NCBI GenBank assembly: GCA_011391125.1
Contig: JAABRE010000045.1
Coordinates: forward strand, 1 to 42,565
From: Synechococcales cyanobacterium S06
GTDB lineage: Bacteria; Cyanobacteriota; Cyanobacteriia; Cyanobacteriales; JAABRE01
Direction of reading: 5' to 3'
Length of the DNA stretch: 42,565 nt
Shown here: in pieces, positions 1-7,844 of the stretch
How positions within the stretch are numbered: position 1 is the first letter of the stretch
How the letters are laid out: every line of letters begins with the position of its first letter
Program-made: the position numbers and the translations under genes
Notes under the pieces: generated by a model
Databases searched by the model: none
Told to the model about the DNA's origin: nothing
Seen by the model: the letters and a program-made list of their open reading frames with translations, nothing else

Positions 1-285
1 CAAGGAAAACGTCGATTTGGTTTAAACCAAATCATGTCCAAATTATCAGAAACTGCTGAAACTGAAATTGCTATTGCTTTTTTAGTAATGAATCTTAACA
101 CCCTGTTAAAAAGGGGTTATTATCTTCTTTTTCATGGTTTTGTTCAAGATCAAAGATTTTTTGCCAATTTAGATTATAAATACTTATATAAAAGACAAAA
201 ATTAATAAATAAAAATTATACTTATTTTTTATTTATTAATTTATCAAAACTGTTTGTTTTTTCATTCACTTATTCAGCAAGCCCT
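1..285 (+). mobile_element. IS5-like insertion sequence, 3' part (left copy)
   Basis: This is the distal end of an insertion sequence whose 5' part lies outside the window. Positions 1-285 are the reverse complement of 41996-42280, so the same element bounds the window on both sides in inverted orientation. The terminal inverted repeat reads TTATTCAGCAAGCCCT (270-285). Similarity to the other copy stops at 285/286, which fixes the element end to within a base or so. The target is an older IS701-like transposase gene. The target-site duplication cannot be read because the other end of this copy is missing. Confidence 0.85.
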
Positions 286-291
286 ATTTAA
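1..291 (+). CDS. IS5-like transposase, C-terminal fragment (5' partial)
   Basis: The reading frame is open from base 1 and encodes the C-terminal part of a DDE transposase. It begins with residues of the GKRRFGLNQIM stretch that follows the catalytic Glu in the fuller copy at the other end of the window. The frame stays open through the terminal inverted repeat, and its stop codon (TAA, 289-291) is supplied by flanking target DNA. The tail after MNLNTLLKRG is rich in Phe, Tyr and Lys and may be read-through of the IS end rather than a folded part. Family assignment to IS5 or an IS1182-like relative rests on the motif pattern only. Confidence 0.7.
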   Translation, partial: QGKRRFGLNQIMSKLSETAETEIAIAFLVMNLNTLLKRGYYLLFHGFVQDQRFFANLDYKYLYKRQKLINKNYTYFLFINLSKLFVFSFTYSASPI

Positions 292-643
292 AAAGATGTT
301 CAAAGACGAGCATCGTTACTATGCTGTTTGGTGTCCAAATGAGAATGAACTTGAACAGATAACTAGGTCAACTTTTCTCTTAATTCATGACCTGCATTGG
401 GGGATAGAACAGTATCATCGAGCCTTAAAACAAGTCGCCAATATTGAAAGGTTTCAAGTCAGAAAAACCGCTGCCATAAAAACGCATATTTTTAGTGCCA
501 TTGTGGGTTTTATCCAGTTAGAAATAGCAAGGTTTAATTCGGAAATAATAAATTGGTATGAACGGAAAAGAAATCTATTTAATGAAGTAATTCGTTCTTT
601 TATTGTGAATAATTTACCTCCAGAATTTACTATTTCTCAATAA
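287..643 (+). pseudogene. IS701-like transposase, C-terminal remnant
   Basis: About 118 codons encode the C-terminal third of a different DDE transposase. The motif WGIEQYHRALKQ, then NIERFQVR and AIKTHIFSAIVGF, matches the region around the catalytic Glu in IS701-family enzymes, where the usual form is W-x-IEQYHR-x-LKQ. The N-terminal two thirds are absent because the IS5-like element ends at 285 and the old coding sequence begins just after it. No independent start codon or ribosome site is convincing, so this is a nested-IS relic and not a working gene. It ends at TAA 641-643. Confidence 0.75.
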
Positions 644-745
644 CTAAGTTTTTCGTTACCTCAAAAGAGTGAATGCATATTTATCTTTTGTTGTCAATGC
701 GTAAGTCCTAGTTTGTTAAAGAATTATAAAATATTTGACAGTTTT

Positions 746-781
746 CCCTCACCCCCAACCCCTCTCCCAGAGGGTGAGGGG
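746..781. repeat. CCCTCACCCC-type palindromic repeat, copy 1
   Basis: This is a GC-rich imperfect palindrome (CCCTCACCCCCAACCCC, then TCTCCCAGAGGGTGAGGGG) at the 3' end of the restriction-modification ORF. It supplies the terminal codons of that ORF. Similar CTCACCCC/AACCCCTCTCCC sequences are a widespread class of bacterial intergenic palindromes. A related, longer copy lies at 1972-2056 inside the same gene. Confidence 0.8.
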
Positions 782-1971
782 AGTAGGATTTTTTCACGAA
801 AAAAGTAAGCGCAACTCCTACCATAATATTAAAAACGTTTCCTGTGGTATCTCCTGCGCGAATATTTCCTCCTAAATCTATCACATAAATATAATCAAAT
901 TCTTCTTTAACAATCTTCCTAAAACCGTCAAAAGTTCTCGCATCAATAAAAGATGAATTAGTAATAAATGCCACAATTCCATTCTCATTTAATCTATCAC
1001 TGGCCCATCTAAAAAAACGAGCATACATATCATAAACCTTCGTTTTTTGAGCGTTACTTTCCTTCACATAAGTATCTTTAATTCGCTTATCTATGGCTGG
1101 ATATTCACGATTTTTATTGTTATCATTTTCATTTTGTTGATTAGCATTATAGGGAGGATTTCCGATAATTACTGATATTTTACGGTCATTTTGTCGTTTA
1201 ATTCGAGTGGTATTTTCCTCTGTAAAAATACCAAGTATTACCCCCTGTTTTCCGACATAATCAAAAGCCATATTATCTAAAGTATCCACAAAACAAATAT
1301 TATTAAACTCTAAATATTTGCCCATTTTTTGCTTATAGGAATACTCAATATTTAAGTTAGCAATATAATAAGGTAAAATCGCCACTTCATTACAATGAAT
1401 CTCATTAAGATACTTATATTCAAGCTTATCTCTGTTTAAATATTCGATAATTTCGGGAATAAAAGTACCTGTTCCTGTGGCTGGGTCTAAAATTTCTACA
1501 TCTCGATCTTCTAATAATTTATTAAAGTGTTTATGTAACAGATAATCTGTACTTTCAATCATAAATTTGACAATCTCATTCGGAGTATAAACAATACCCA
1601 ATCTATCAGCTGCTAAGGGATTATAAGCTTTATAAAAATTCTCATAAACAGTCTTTAAAAATTCTTGTTTTTGATGATGATCGACAATATTAGCAGCACG
1701 ACTGCGAATTACATTATAATATCTTTCAATGGAACTTAATAGATTTCTTTTAGTAGCACCCGTCAAAAAACTATTAATAACTTCCTGTAATTGTCTCGCA
1801 ATATTATTTTCTCGATGGAATTGCACCTCATTAAAAATATTCAGGAAAATATCCTCAGTTAAAATATGTTGAATAATCATTTCCCTAACATCTTCTCTGG
1901 TGATATTAGGATTAATTGATTCTTGACATAACTTTAAAAGTGCCTTAAATCGTTGCTGAAATTCTTTGTTT

Positions 1972-2056
1972 CCCTCACCTCCTACCCCTCTCCCTGAGGG
2001 TGAGGGGAGACTCCCCCCTCTCTCTGAGAGAGAGGGGGGTTGGGGGGGTGAGGGGG
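1972..2056. repeat. CCCTCACCTCC-type double palindrome inserted in frame in a coding region
   Basis: Two adjacent hairpins, one around CCCTCTCCCTGAGGG and one with arms CCCCCCTCTCTCT and AGAGAGAGGGGGG, form an 85-bp GC-rich block in AT-rich surroundings. The reading frame of the restriction-modification ORF passes through it without a stop and gives a Pro/Gly/Ser-rich insert at residues about 178-205. The sequence is of the same family as 746-781. Confidence 0.85.
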
Positions 2057-2673
2057 TCAAGGTATTATTAATTAACTCCCGTAAAGTGGTTAAAATAATC
2101 GGTAAATCTTGTTTAAAAAGTTCAATTGCGTCTCGAAATTGTTTAACTTCAGGACGAATATAATTAATAAAAGCATTAATAATTTTATCTAACTTTTCTG
2201 GGTCTTTCATGGAAATTCGCATCGTTTCTTGACCCTTTTGGATTAAAATAGCCGTTATCGAATTTTCAAATAAAATATTATCATTCGGATAACCTTTATT
2301 AAATTTATCCTCAATTTCTATATCTAAATTATCTTTTGGATCTTTTGCTTCCCAATAACCCCAATCCAACCCCAAATCATCTTTAATAATCCCATCTAAA
2401 CGAATCGGTTTATTTAATTTTGAATTAGAATATAATTCACTAACAACTGTAAAATTTTTCGGTTTCAAATAATCATTTAACAGAGTTTGGAAAGCAGGAC
2501 GAATCGAATTCTCATTCAAACTTCCACCTCTTTGAATAATTTTATCTAATTCACGATAATATTGGGAAATTAATAGTTTAGACATGGTTAATTGAAATAA
2601 AATAAGGTTTAATTTTTGAAATTATAATATTATTTGATAATTTATGATAATATTCTTTACAACTGAATTACTA

Positions 2674-2704
2674 ATAACTGGTAACTGGTAACTGGTAACT
2701 GATA
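2674..2704. repeat. Heptamer tandem repeat (GGTAACT)n
   Basis: Four units of a 7-bp repeat (TAACTGG in one phase) lie upstream of argG. They belong to the class of short tandemly repeated heptamers common in cyanobacterial intergenic DNA. Other 7-bp arrays with related but different units occur at 4041-4118, 4416-4454, 12711-12742 and 38613-38666. Confidence 0.85.
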
Positions 2705-2833
2705 ATTATTAATTGTTAATTGGTGAATATCGCTTCACGTCAAGAAATCCCTACTTATTGCTCAAATAACGACAAAAATAAGGCTACATATACAGCTAAA
2801 ATAGCGAAGTTAGTTCTATTAAAGATAAAATTT

Positions 2834-4036
2834 ATGTCCAGAGCAAATAAAGTTGTATTGGCTTATTCAGGTGGTGTTGATACCTCAGTCTGTATCCCTT
2901 ATCTGATGCAAGAATGGGGAGTTAAGGAAGTTATTACCTTAGCTGCGGATTTGGGTCAAGGTGATGAATTAGGTCCTATTAAGCAAAAGGCCTTGGATTC
3001 AGGAGCTTCCATTTCTTTGGTGGAAGACGGTAGAGATGCTTTTGTCACCGAATATGCTTTTCCCGCCATTAAGGCAAATGCTCTCTATGAAAACCGTTAT
3101 CCCCTTTCTACCGCTTTAGCGCGCCCTTTAATTGCTAAAATGTTGGTGGAAGCTGCCGAAAAATACGGTGCTGACGCTGTCGCCCATGGTTGCACTGGTA
3201 AGGGTAATGATCAAGTCCGTTTTGATGTGGGAATCGCTGCCCTAAATCCTGATTTAAAAATCCTTGCTCCCGCGCGGGAATGGGGTATGAGTCGTGAGGA
3301 AACTATTGCTTATGGCGAAAAGTTCGGCATTCCTTCCCCAGTGAAAAAATCCTCTCCCTACAGTATTGATAAAAACCTCTTGGGTAGAAGTATTGAAGCA
3401 GGTCCTTTGGAAGACCCCATGAATGAACCTTTAGAGGAAGTTTTCGCCATGACAAAGGCGATCGCCGAAACTCCAGACGAACCAGAATACGTGGAAATTG
3501 GCTTTGAAAAAGGGATTCCTGTTAGTATTAATGGTGAAAATTTAGCTCCCGTCGAGTTGATTTCCCAGCTTAATGATCTTACTGGCAAACACGGTTATGG
3601 TCGTCTCGACATGATTGAAAACCGCGTTGTGGGGATTAAATCAAGGGAAATTTATGAAGCTCCGGCTTTGTTGGTGTTGATTCATGCTCACAGAGATTTA
3701 GAAAGCTTGACCTTAACAGCAGATGTCACCCAATATAAACGGGGTTTAGAGGACACCTATGGTCATTTAATCTATCGCGGTTTATGGTATTCTCCCTTAA
3801 AAGAAGCACTAGACGCATTTATCGACAAAACCCAAGAACAAGTCACTGGTACAGTTAGAGTAAAATTGTTTAAAGGAAACGCCACGATTGTTGGCCGTAA
3901 ATCCGACAACTCGATTTATGCTCCAGACTTGGCCACCTACGGTGCTGACGACAAATTCGATCACAAAGCCGCCGAAGGATTCATCTATATTTGGGGATTA
4001 CCTACCCGAGTTTGGTCCCAAAAAATGAGAGGTTAA
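2834..4036 (+). CDS. argG: Argininosuccinate synthase
   Basis: ArgG joins citrulline and aspartate with ATP to form argininosuccinate, the penultimate step of arginine synthesis, in the cytoplasm. The 400-residue product starts [18 protein letters not shown]. That carries the N-type ATP pyrophosphatase P-loop (AYSGGVDTS), and the downstream blocks [33 protein letters not shown] and [15 protein letters not shown]-type sequence are all present. An in-frame TTG at 2720 would add 38 residues that do not look like the family. ATG 2834 gives the normal length of about 400 and is preferred. The gene stands alone, with heptamer repeats upstream and downstream. Confidence 0.97.
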   Translation: MSRANKVVLAYSGGVDTSVCIPYLMQEWGVKEVITLAADLGQGDELGPIKQKALDSGASISLVEDGRDAFVTEYAFPAIKANALYENRYPLSTALARPLIAKMLVEAAEKYGADAVAHGCTGKGNDQVRFDVGIAALNPDLKILAPAREWGMSREETIAYGEKFGIPSPVKKSSPYSIDKNLLGRSIEAGPLEDPMNEPLEEVFAMTKAIAETPDEPEYVEIGFEKGIPVSINGENLAPVELISQLNDLTGKHGYGRLDMIENRVVGIKSREIYEAPALLVLIHAHRDLESLTLTADVTQYKRGLEDTYGHLIYRGLWYSPLKEALDAFIDKTQEQVTGTVRVKLFKGNATIVGRKSDNSIYAPDLATYGADDKFDHKAAEGFIYIWGLPTRVWSQKMRG

Positions 4037-4040
4037 ATAT

Positions 4041-4118
4041 CAGTTGATAGTTGATAGTTGATAGTTGATAGTTGATAGTTGAGGGTTAATAGTGAACAGT
4101 GAATAGTGAATAGTTAAC
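4041..4118. repeat. Heptamer tandem repeats (GTTGATA)n then (TAGTGAA)n
   Basis: Immediately after argG, six or so units of AGTTGAT pass into degenerate TAGTGAA/CAGTGAA heptamers. They are followed by CTGTTCACTATCAACT, an inverted partial copy (4118-4133) that can pair back on the array. The reverse-complement heptamer (ACTATCA) recurs at 4416-4454 inside the neighbouring MITE-like element. Confidence 0.85.
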
Positions 4119-4241
4119 TGTTCACTATCAACTAAATAGGGTTTACTGAAAAAAGCACAAAGCCATGTAGATCAAGACTTTCAAGTTGGAGGGACTTGAA
4201 TTATAGTGATTCCAATTAAGATTAAAACAGTTGAAAAATAG

Positions 4242-4291
4242 GTTCGTAGTTGCGCTTTAGCGCTTCTTAGGACTAAAGTCCAACAACAAAC
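4242..4291. repeat. Dispersed palindromic repeat (GTAGTTGCGCTTTAGCGC type)
   Basis: The short hairpins GCGCTTTAGCGC (4252-4263) and GGACTAAAGTCC (4270-4281) lie inside the MITE-like element. The first hairpin motif recurs as TTGCGTTTTAGCGA near 30303-30316 and as a perfect 30-bp palindrome at 38804-38833, so it is a small dispersed family. Confidence 0.7.
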
Positions 4292-4415
4292 TAAAAACTT
4301 TTGTTTAATTTTTATTTGGAATTACTATAAGTGCAAGGATTTCAACAAATAATAGTAAAAAACCTTACATTTACTGGGATTAATCAAGATTTTTGCTCGT
4401 CAAAAGACGCGGTCA

Positions 4416-4454
4416 AACTATCAACTATCAACTATCAACTATCAACTATCAACT
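4416..4454. repeat. Heptamer tandem repeat (ACTATCA)n
   Basis: About five and a half units of ACTATCA occur here. The unit is the reverse complement of the TGATAGT heptamer repeated at 4041-4082. The two arrays are inverted and about 340 bp apart, so they could pair in single-stranded DNA or RNA around the element between them. Confidence 0.85.
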
Positions 4455-4576
4455 CGCCCTCACCCGCCATTTATTCAGCAAACCCTAAATACTAGACTGA
4501 TGTTACACTTTGTAATATAATGTGAGTAGCTAAATTGCAAAAGCTACAAAAAAATAATCATAAGGGGGTGACAGAC

Positions 4577-4930
4577 GTGCTACAAACAGTCAAAGAAACC
4601 AACCCAATGATAGTCAAACTAACTGACCAAATTTCAGTGGAAACTATCATTAGCTCAGAAAATCATGCGGCTTTACGCGCCGGTTTTGCGGGATATCCTT
4701 CAAATCCTCGCTGGTGTGTCATCAAATATCGCGCTTGGAAAACTGGTGTTCATTGGCGAACAGCACTAGAAAACGGCGAAATGCTAGTCAGAGAAAGCGA
4801 TTCACGGTTAATCTCTGCTTCTGAACAACCCGAACAAATACCGATCACGGAGTCACCCAAATTCGATTTTTCGGTTTTTGCCAAACAATTGTTGAATTAT
4901 AGTAGGAGCAAAACCCATTCACCAGTTTAA
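4577..4930 (+). CDS. Conserved hypothetical protein
   Basis: I do not assign a function. The proposed start is GTG 4577, because a strong ribosome site (AAGGGGG, 4562-4568) sits eight bases upstream; this gives 117 residues. An in-frame ATG at 4607 is an alternative, and the longer ORF reaching back to 4535 has no such signal. The core (SENHAALRAGFAGYPSNPRWCVIKYRAWKTG, then WRTALENGEMLVRESDSRL) looks like a compact basic/aromatic domain followed by a variable acidic tail. There is no signal peptide or membrane segment. I recall similar short proteins in cyanobacteria but cannot name a family. The gene is transcribed toward the leftward glycosyltransferase operon and separated from it by 18 bases. 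Confidence 0.75.
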   Translation: MLQTVKETNPMIVKLTDQISVETIISSENHAALRAGFAGYPSNPRWCVIKYRAWKTGVHWRTALENGEMLVRESDSRLISASEQPEQIPITESPKFDFSVFAKQLLNYSRSKTHSPV

Positions 4931-4948
4931 TTGTTTCAGTCTTCAGCA

Positions 4949-6160
4949 TTAATCCTTTTGACTGCTGAAGTCTGATAAAATCTTATAATAACTGTGGGCT
5001 AAATTTTCCCAAATATACTCTTTTTCAAGTAATTTTCGGCCATTTTTCGACAAATTTTCCCGCAATTTTTCATCTTCAAATAAAAGACTTATTTTCTCTA
5101 CATATTCCTCGATTTTATTCGCTCTTAAGGCAATATTTTCTGAATTTATTCCCTCTAAACCCCGATCGCTTGCAACTATTGGGCAACCCGAAGCTAAAAA
5201 TTCCAAGGTTTTGATCTTCATGCCAAAACCAGTGCGTAAAGGGGCGATCGCCACCGTTGCCTTGTGTAAATATTCCACGATCGAAGGAACACGGCCAGTT
5301 ACCGTAATAGCGGGATTTCGCCCTAATTCTAGCACTTCGGGAGCAGGTTTAGAGCCGACTAGAGTTAAAGTTGCGTCGGGATATTTTGCTTGAATTAATG
5401 GGAATACTTCCAAACTAAAAAACCTCACTGCATCTATATTCACAAAATAGTCTAAACCGCCCACAAACACCAAATTATGACCTCCGGGGTCATTTTGACG
5501 GTATGGAAATGTATCTAAATCAACTCCATTTGCCACTACTGCAACCATGGCGCTATTGTCATATAGTTGCATTTGCGCTTGATCTTCATCGGTGGTGACA
5601 ACCACACGGGAAAATTTGCGGACAGTTTTTTCTTCATAACGACGGAGGAGGGGAAGATAAATTGTGTCTCTTATTTTGTTGTCTGAGGTGTTAGTTTCTA
5701 ACTGATTTTTGCAGGTTTTATATAACGAACTATGGACATTTATAACCGTATTTAACTTATGTTTCCAATCTGGTTTTATATATATTTCATTAACACTATG
5801 TTCACAGGTTATCACGTCAAATTTGCCTTCGTTTACTCCATTATCAATCCATTTTTGCATCTCCTCTGAATATAAGGATAATACATTTGGTGGTGTTCCT
5901 CCTAAGATAAATTTAGCAAAACGGCCTATTTTAAATAATAAGTTATTTTTGCTATTTGAAGGGCGATCGAAAACCACTAAATTAGTCACATATTTACGCA
6001 AATTATTAAGATCATCCTCTGTGACATCTTCACTTTTTTGAGTTACTAAAGTTACCTGATTATTCCTTGCAATTGGCTCTAATAGATTAAAAGTTCGATT
6101 ATGTGTACCTCCTTTCGTGGGAGGATAGGGAAACGTAACAGAAATCATTAAAATATTCAT
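4949..6160 (-). CDS. Glycosyltransferase family 4
   Basis: This 403-residue GT-B retaining glycosyltransferase probably moves a sugar from a nucleotide donor onto a surface polysaccharide or lipid-linked glycan. The N-terminal Rossmann half opens MNILMISVTFPYPPTKGGTHNRTF, with the Gly-rich donor/acceptor loop. The C-terminal half has VFVGGLDYFVNIDAVRFF and the E-x7-E-like block GMKIKTLEFLASGCPIVASD (about residues 310-335), which binds the nucleotide sugar. No membrane segment is evident, as expected for a peripheral cytoplasmic enzyme. It is the last gene of the leftward glycan cluster, after the PIN/partner pair. Sugar specificity is unknown. Confidence 0.9.
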   Translation of the reverse strand: MNILMISVTFPYPPTKGGTHNRTFNLLEPIARNNQVTLVTQKSEDVTEDDLNNLRKYVTNLVVFDRPSNSKNNLLFKIGRFAKFILGGTPPNVLSLYSEEMQKWIDNGVNEGKFDVITCEHSVNEIYIKPDWKHKLNTVINVHSSLYKTCKNQLETNTSDNKIRDTIYLPLLRRYEEKTVRKFSRVVVTTDEDQAQMQLYDNSAMVAVVANGVDLDTFPYRQNDPGGHNLVFVGGLDYFVNIDAVRFFSLEVFPLIQAKYPDATLTLVGSKPAPEVLELGRNPAITVTGRVPSIVEYLHKATVAIAPLRTGFGMKIKTLEFLASGCPIVASDRGLEGINSENIALRANKIEEYVEKISLLFEDEKLRENLSKNGRKLLEKEYIWENLAHSYYKILSDFSSQKD

Positions 6161-6202
6161 AATTTTGTTATTTCCAATTAATAATTAATACTTAAAATTA
6201 TT

Positions 6203-6403
6203 TTATTGATTTTTTTCCTTTCTAATTGTTTCAATATCCGACCAAAATTGCTCTCTGGTAACATTTTTTAAAGATTGTTGACGTTCTTTTGTATAATCAC
6301 CAAAACCCCATCCCATCTCCTGTAAAAATCTAATTGTGTCAACTTGACCTAATTCTTTTACTAATACTTGATAACCTTTTTCTCTTAATTCAATTGGTGT
6401 CAT
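6203..6403 (-). CDS. Small protein, likely antitoxin partner of the upstream PIN protein
   Basis: This 66-residue protein is charged and mainly helical by appearance, ending in FWSDIETIRKEKNQ. The stretch TIRFLQEMGWGFGDYTKERQQ recalls small partner proteins found beside PIN-domain toxins in cyanobacteria. A good ribosome site (AAGGAGAT on this strand, about 6413-6420) overlaps the stop codon of the PIN gene, and the gap is 16 bases, so the two are co-translated. The order is toxin first and antitoxin second, the reverse of most vapBC pairs. No DNA-binding motif is recognisable, so autoregulation is uncertain. The antitoxin role is inferred from the neighbourhood. Confidence 0.7.
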   Translation of the reverse strand: MTPIELREKGYQVLVKELGQVDTIRFLQEMGWGFGDYTKERQQSLKNVTREQFWSDIETIRKEKNQ

Positions 6404-6419
6404 TATTGTTATCTCCTTC

Positions 6420-6866
6420 TCATAAAAAATTATTCATTAACCAAAAAACTGGATTTTCTATCTTCACTTGCAATAAATTATTATATTTAATTGCTTTTTT
6501 TAATAATCTATCATCTGTTGTTAGCAACACATCTACTCTAGCATATTCTGCACAAGCAATATGAAAAGAATCGTAAACACCAAAACCTAATTTTTCTATT
6601 TCTTGTGACCGTTGATCTATTTCCCTGTTTATAATTACTTTTGAATTAGCTATTTTTAATAACTTCTTAATTTCCTTTAATTTATCAAGATTACTCATCC
6701 TTTTTAATTCAACGTCGATTGTTTCACTACTAATTAATTGATATTTTGCTAACTCCAGAAGTTGAAAAATTTTAATAATTGCTTCACCTTCTAAACGGTT
6801 TCTATCTTGTTTCCAATCATCAAAAGGGCGATTTAAACAGCATAAATCCAGATATATTTTCTTCAT
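6420..6866 (-). CDS. PIN-domain ribonuclease toxin (VapC-like)
   Basis: This is a 148-residue single-domain PIN protein. The acidic residues that bind metal in PIN nucleases are visible: D7 in YLDLCCLNRP, E48 in SSETIDVEL, D99 in GVYDSFHIACAE and D118/D119 in LLTTDDRLLK. PIN toxins typically cleave RNA and are held inactive by a partner antitoxin. The CCLNRPFDDW opening is typical of a PIN subgroup in cyanobacteria. The gene lies 19 bases downstream of the gmd-like gene and is followed by its likely partner. All point the same way, so the pair sits within a carbohydrate operon and may be transcribed with it. Confidence 0.85.
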   Translation of the reverse strand: MKKIYLDLCCLNRPFDDWKQDRNRLEGEAIIKIFQLLELAKYQLISSETIDVELKRMSNLDKLKEIKKLLKIANSKVIINREIDQRSQEIEKLGFGVYDSFHIACAEYARVDVLLTTDDRLLKKAIKYNNLLQVKIENPVFWLMNNFL

Positions 6867-6885
6867 TTTAATCCTTATAAATTAG

Positions 6886-7842
6886 TTAATTTATTGTCAA
6901 AGATTCCAGCATCATTGTAACAATATCGGGCATTTTATACTTAGCTTCCCAACCTAATTTAAGTTTAGCTTTAGCAGGATTACCTTTACTGATTGCCAAA
7001 TCACTTGGCCGGAAAAAAGCATTATCACTGATTACATAATCTTGCCAATTTAAGCCAAAATAAGCGAAAGATTCCTTAATAAAATCTTCTAATTTGTAAC
7101 TATGACCAGTACAGATTACATAATCATCAGGTTCGGGTTGTTGTAACATTAAATACATCGCTTCCACATATTCTGGAGCCCATCCCCAATCGCGAATTAC
7201 GGTAATATTTCCTAATACTAATTGCTCCTGTTTTTTCTGCGCAATATTATAAGCAGCATTAATAATTTTTTGTGTGACAAAACGTTTCGGTCTTAAGGGA
7301 GAATCGTGGTTAAATAAGATACCAGAACAAGCAAAAATCCCGTAAGCTTCCCGATAAGTTGCTACTTCCCAAAATGCGGCAGATTTGGCGACAGCATAAG
7401 GACTTCGCGGATGAAATGGTGTATTTTCATCGGCAAATTGATCCCCGATATCGCCAAAACACTCACTTGAACCTGCATTATAAAACTTAATTGGTTTTTC
7501 AGTGAATCTAATCGCTTCCAGTAAATTTAATGTCCCCGTAGCGACACTTTCTAACGTCTCAACTGGTTGCTCAAAAGACAATCCCACTGAGGTTTGTCCC
7601 GCTAAATTATAAACTTCATCGGGGTTAAATTTTTTCAGGATTGAAATCACACTTCTAAAGTCATTTAAAGAGACAGATTCTAACTGAATTTTCTCCTTAA
7701 TTCCTAATATTTTTAAATTAGTAAAATTACTAACTTGAGCATCCCTTGAAGTTCCACACACTTGATATCCCTTATCTAACAGTAATTTCGCTAAATAAGC
7801 TCCATCTTGACCCGATACTCCACAAATTAACGCTTTTTTCAT
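6886..7842 (-). CDS. GDP-mannose 4,6-dehydratase-like enzyme
   Basis: This 318-residue extended short-chain dehydrogenase converts, in the best-known case, GDP-D-mannose to GDP-4-keto-6-deoxymannose, the precursor of fucose, rhamnose or perosamine donors. The Gly-rich NADP loop is GVSGQDGAYL (8-17). The catalytic set is in GSSECFG, where family members usually have TSE, and in YAVAK. The block FACSGILFNHDSPLRPKRFVTQKI and the RDWGWAPEYVEAM motif are characteristic of Gmd rather than of UDP-sugar epimerases. No fucose synthase or Rmd reductase is in the window, so the final sugar is not defined. It starts two bases after the stop of the upstream GT2 gene, indicating an operon. Confidence 0.88.
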   Translation of the reverse strand: MKKALICGVSGQDGAYLAKLLLDKGYQVCGTSRDAQVSNFTNLKILGIKEKIQLESVSLNDFRSVISILKKFNPDEVYNLAGQTSVGLSFEQPVETLESVATGTLNLLEAIRFTEKPIKFYNAGSSECFGDIGDQFADENTPFHPRSPYAVAKSAAFWEVATYREAYGIFACSGILFNHDSPLRPKRFVTQKIINAAYNIAQKKQEQLVLGNITVIRDWGWAPEYVEAMYLMLQQPEPDDYVICTGHSYKLEDFIKESFAYFGLNWQDYVISDNAFFRPSDLAISKGNPAKAKLKLGWEAKYKMPDIVTMMLESLTIN

Positions 7843-7844
7843 CT

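Larger units (their letters stand above)
708..2585 (-). pseudogene. Single-chain restriction-modification enzyme (type IIG/ISP-like), lacking its specificity end
   Basis: This 625-residue ORF resembles single-polypeptide restriction-methylation enzymes. The N-terminus has a PD-(D/E)xK-type nuclease pattern (D64, then E79-A-K81). A helical spacer follows. The adenine-N6 methyltransferase core has motif I DPATGTGTF (367-375) and motif IV NPPY (476-479). No helicase is present between nuclease and methylase, unlike classical type ISP enzymes. Two things look wrong. Residues about 178-205 are low-complexity Pro/Gly/Ser encoded by a palindromic repeat. The last about 25 residues come from a second copy of that repeat, replacing the target-recognition domain expected after residue about 598. 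It probably cannot select a site. It lies beside IS remnants, as decaying defence genes often do. A residual non-specific activity cannot be excluded. Confidence 0.75.
4138..4486. mobile_element. MITE-like non-autonomous element related to the IS at the window ends
   Basis: This 349-bp segment has imperfect terminal inverted repeats: AGGGTTTACTGAAAAA at the left and, read inward from the right, AGGGTTTGCTGAATAA (14 of 16 alike). It is flanked by direct AAAT tetranucleotides (4134-4137 and 4487-4490) that may be a target duplication. The right terminus differs by one base from the end of the IS5-like element at 285/41996 (AGGGCTTGCTGAATAA), so a related transposase may have moved it. It has no coding capacity. 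It contains palindromes at 4242-4291 and a heptamer array at 4416-4454. Together with its flanks it accounts for the long non-coding stretch between argG and the next gene. Confidence 0.65.

Noticed and set aside
1966-2163. 65-codon ORF on the opposite strand of the restriction-modification gene
   Set aside because: It is created by the GC-rich palindrome and has no protein-like pattern outside it.
2720-2833. 38-codon N-terminal extension of ArgG from TTG
   Set aside because: The extension has no family similarity; the known N-terminus matches ATG 2834.
4041-4454. CRISPR array
   Set aside because: The repeats are 7-bp units without spacers, so they are tandem heptamers and not a CRISPR.
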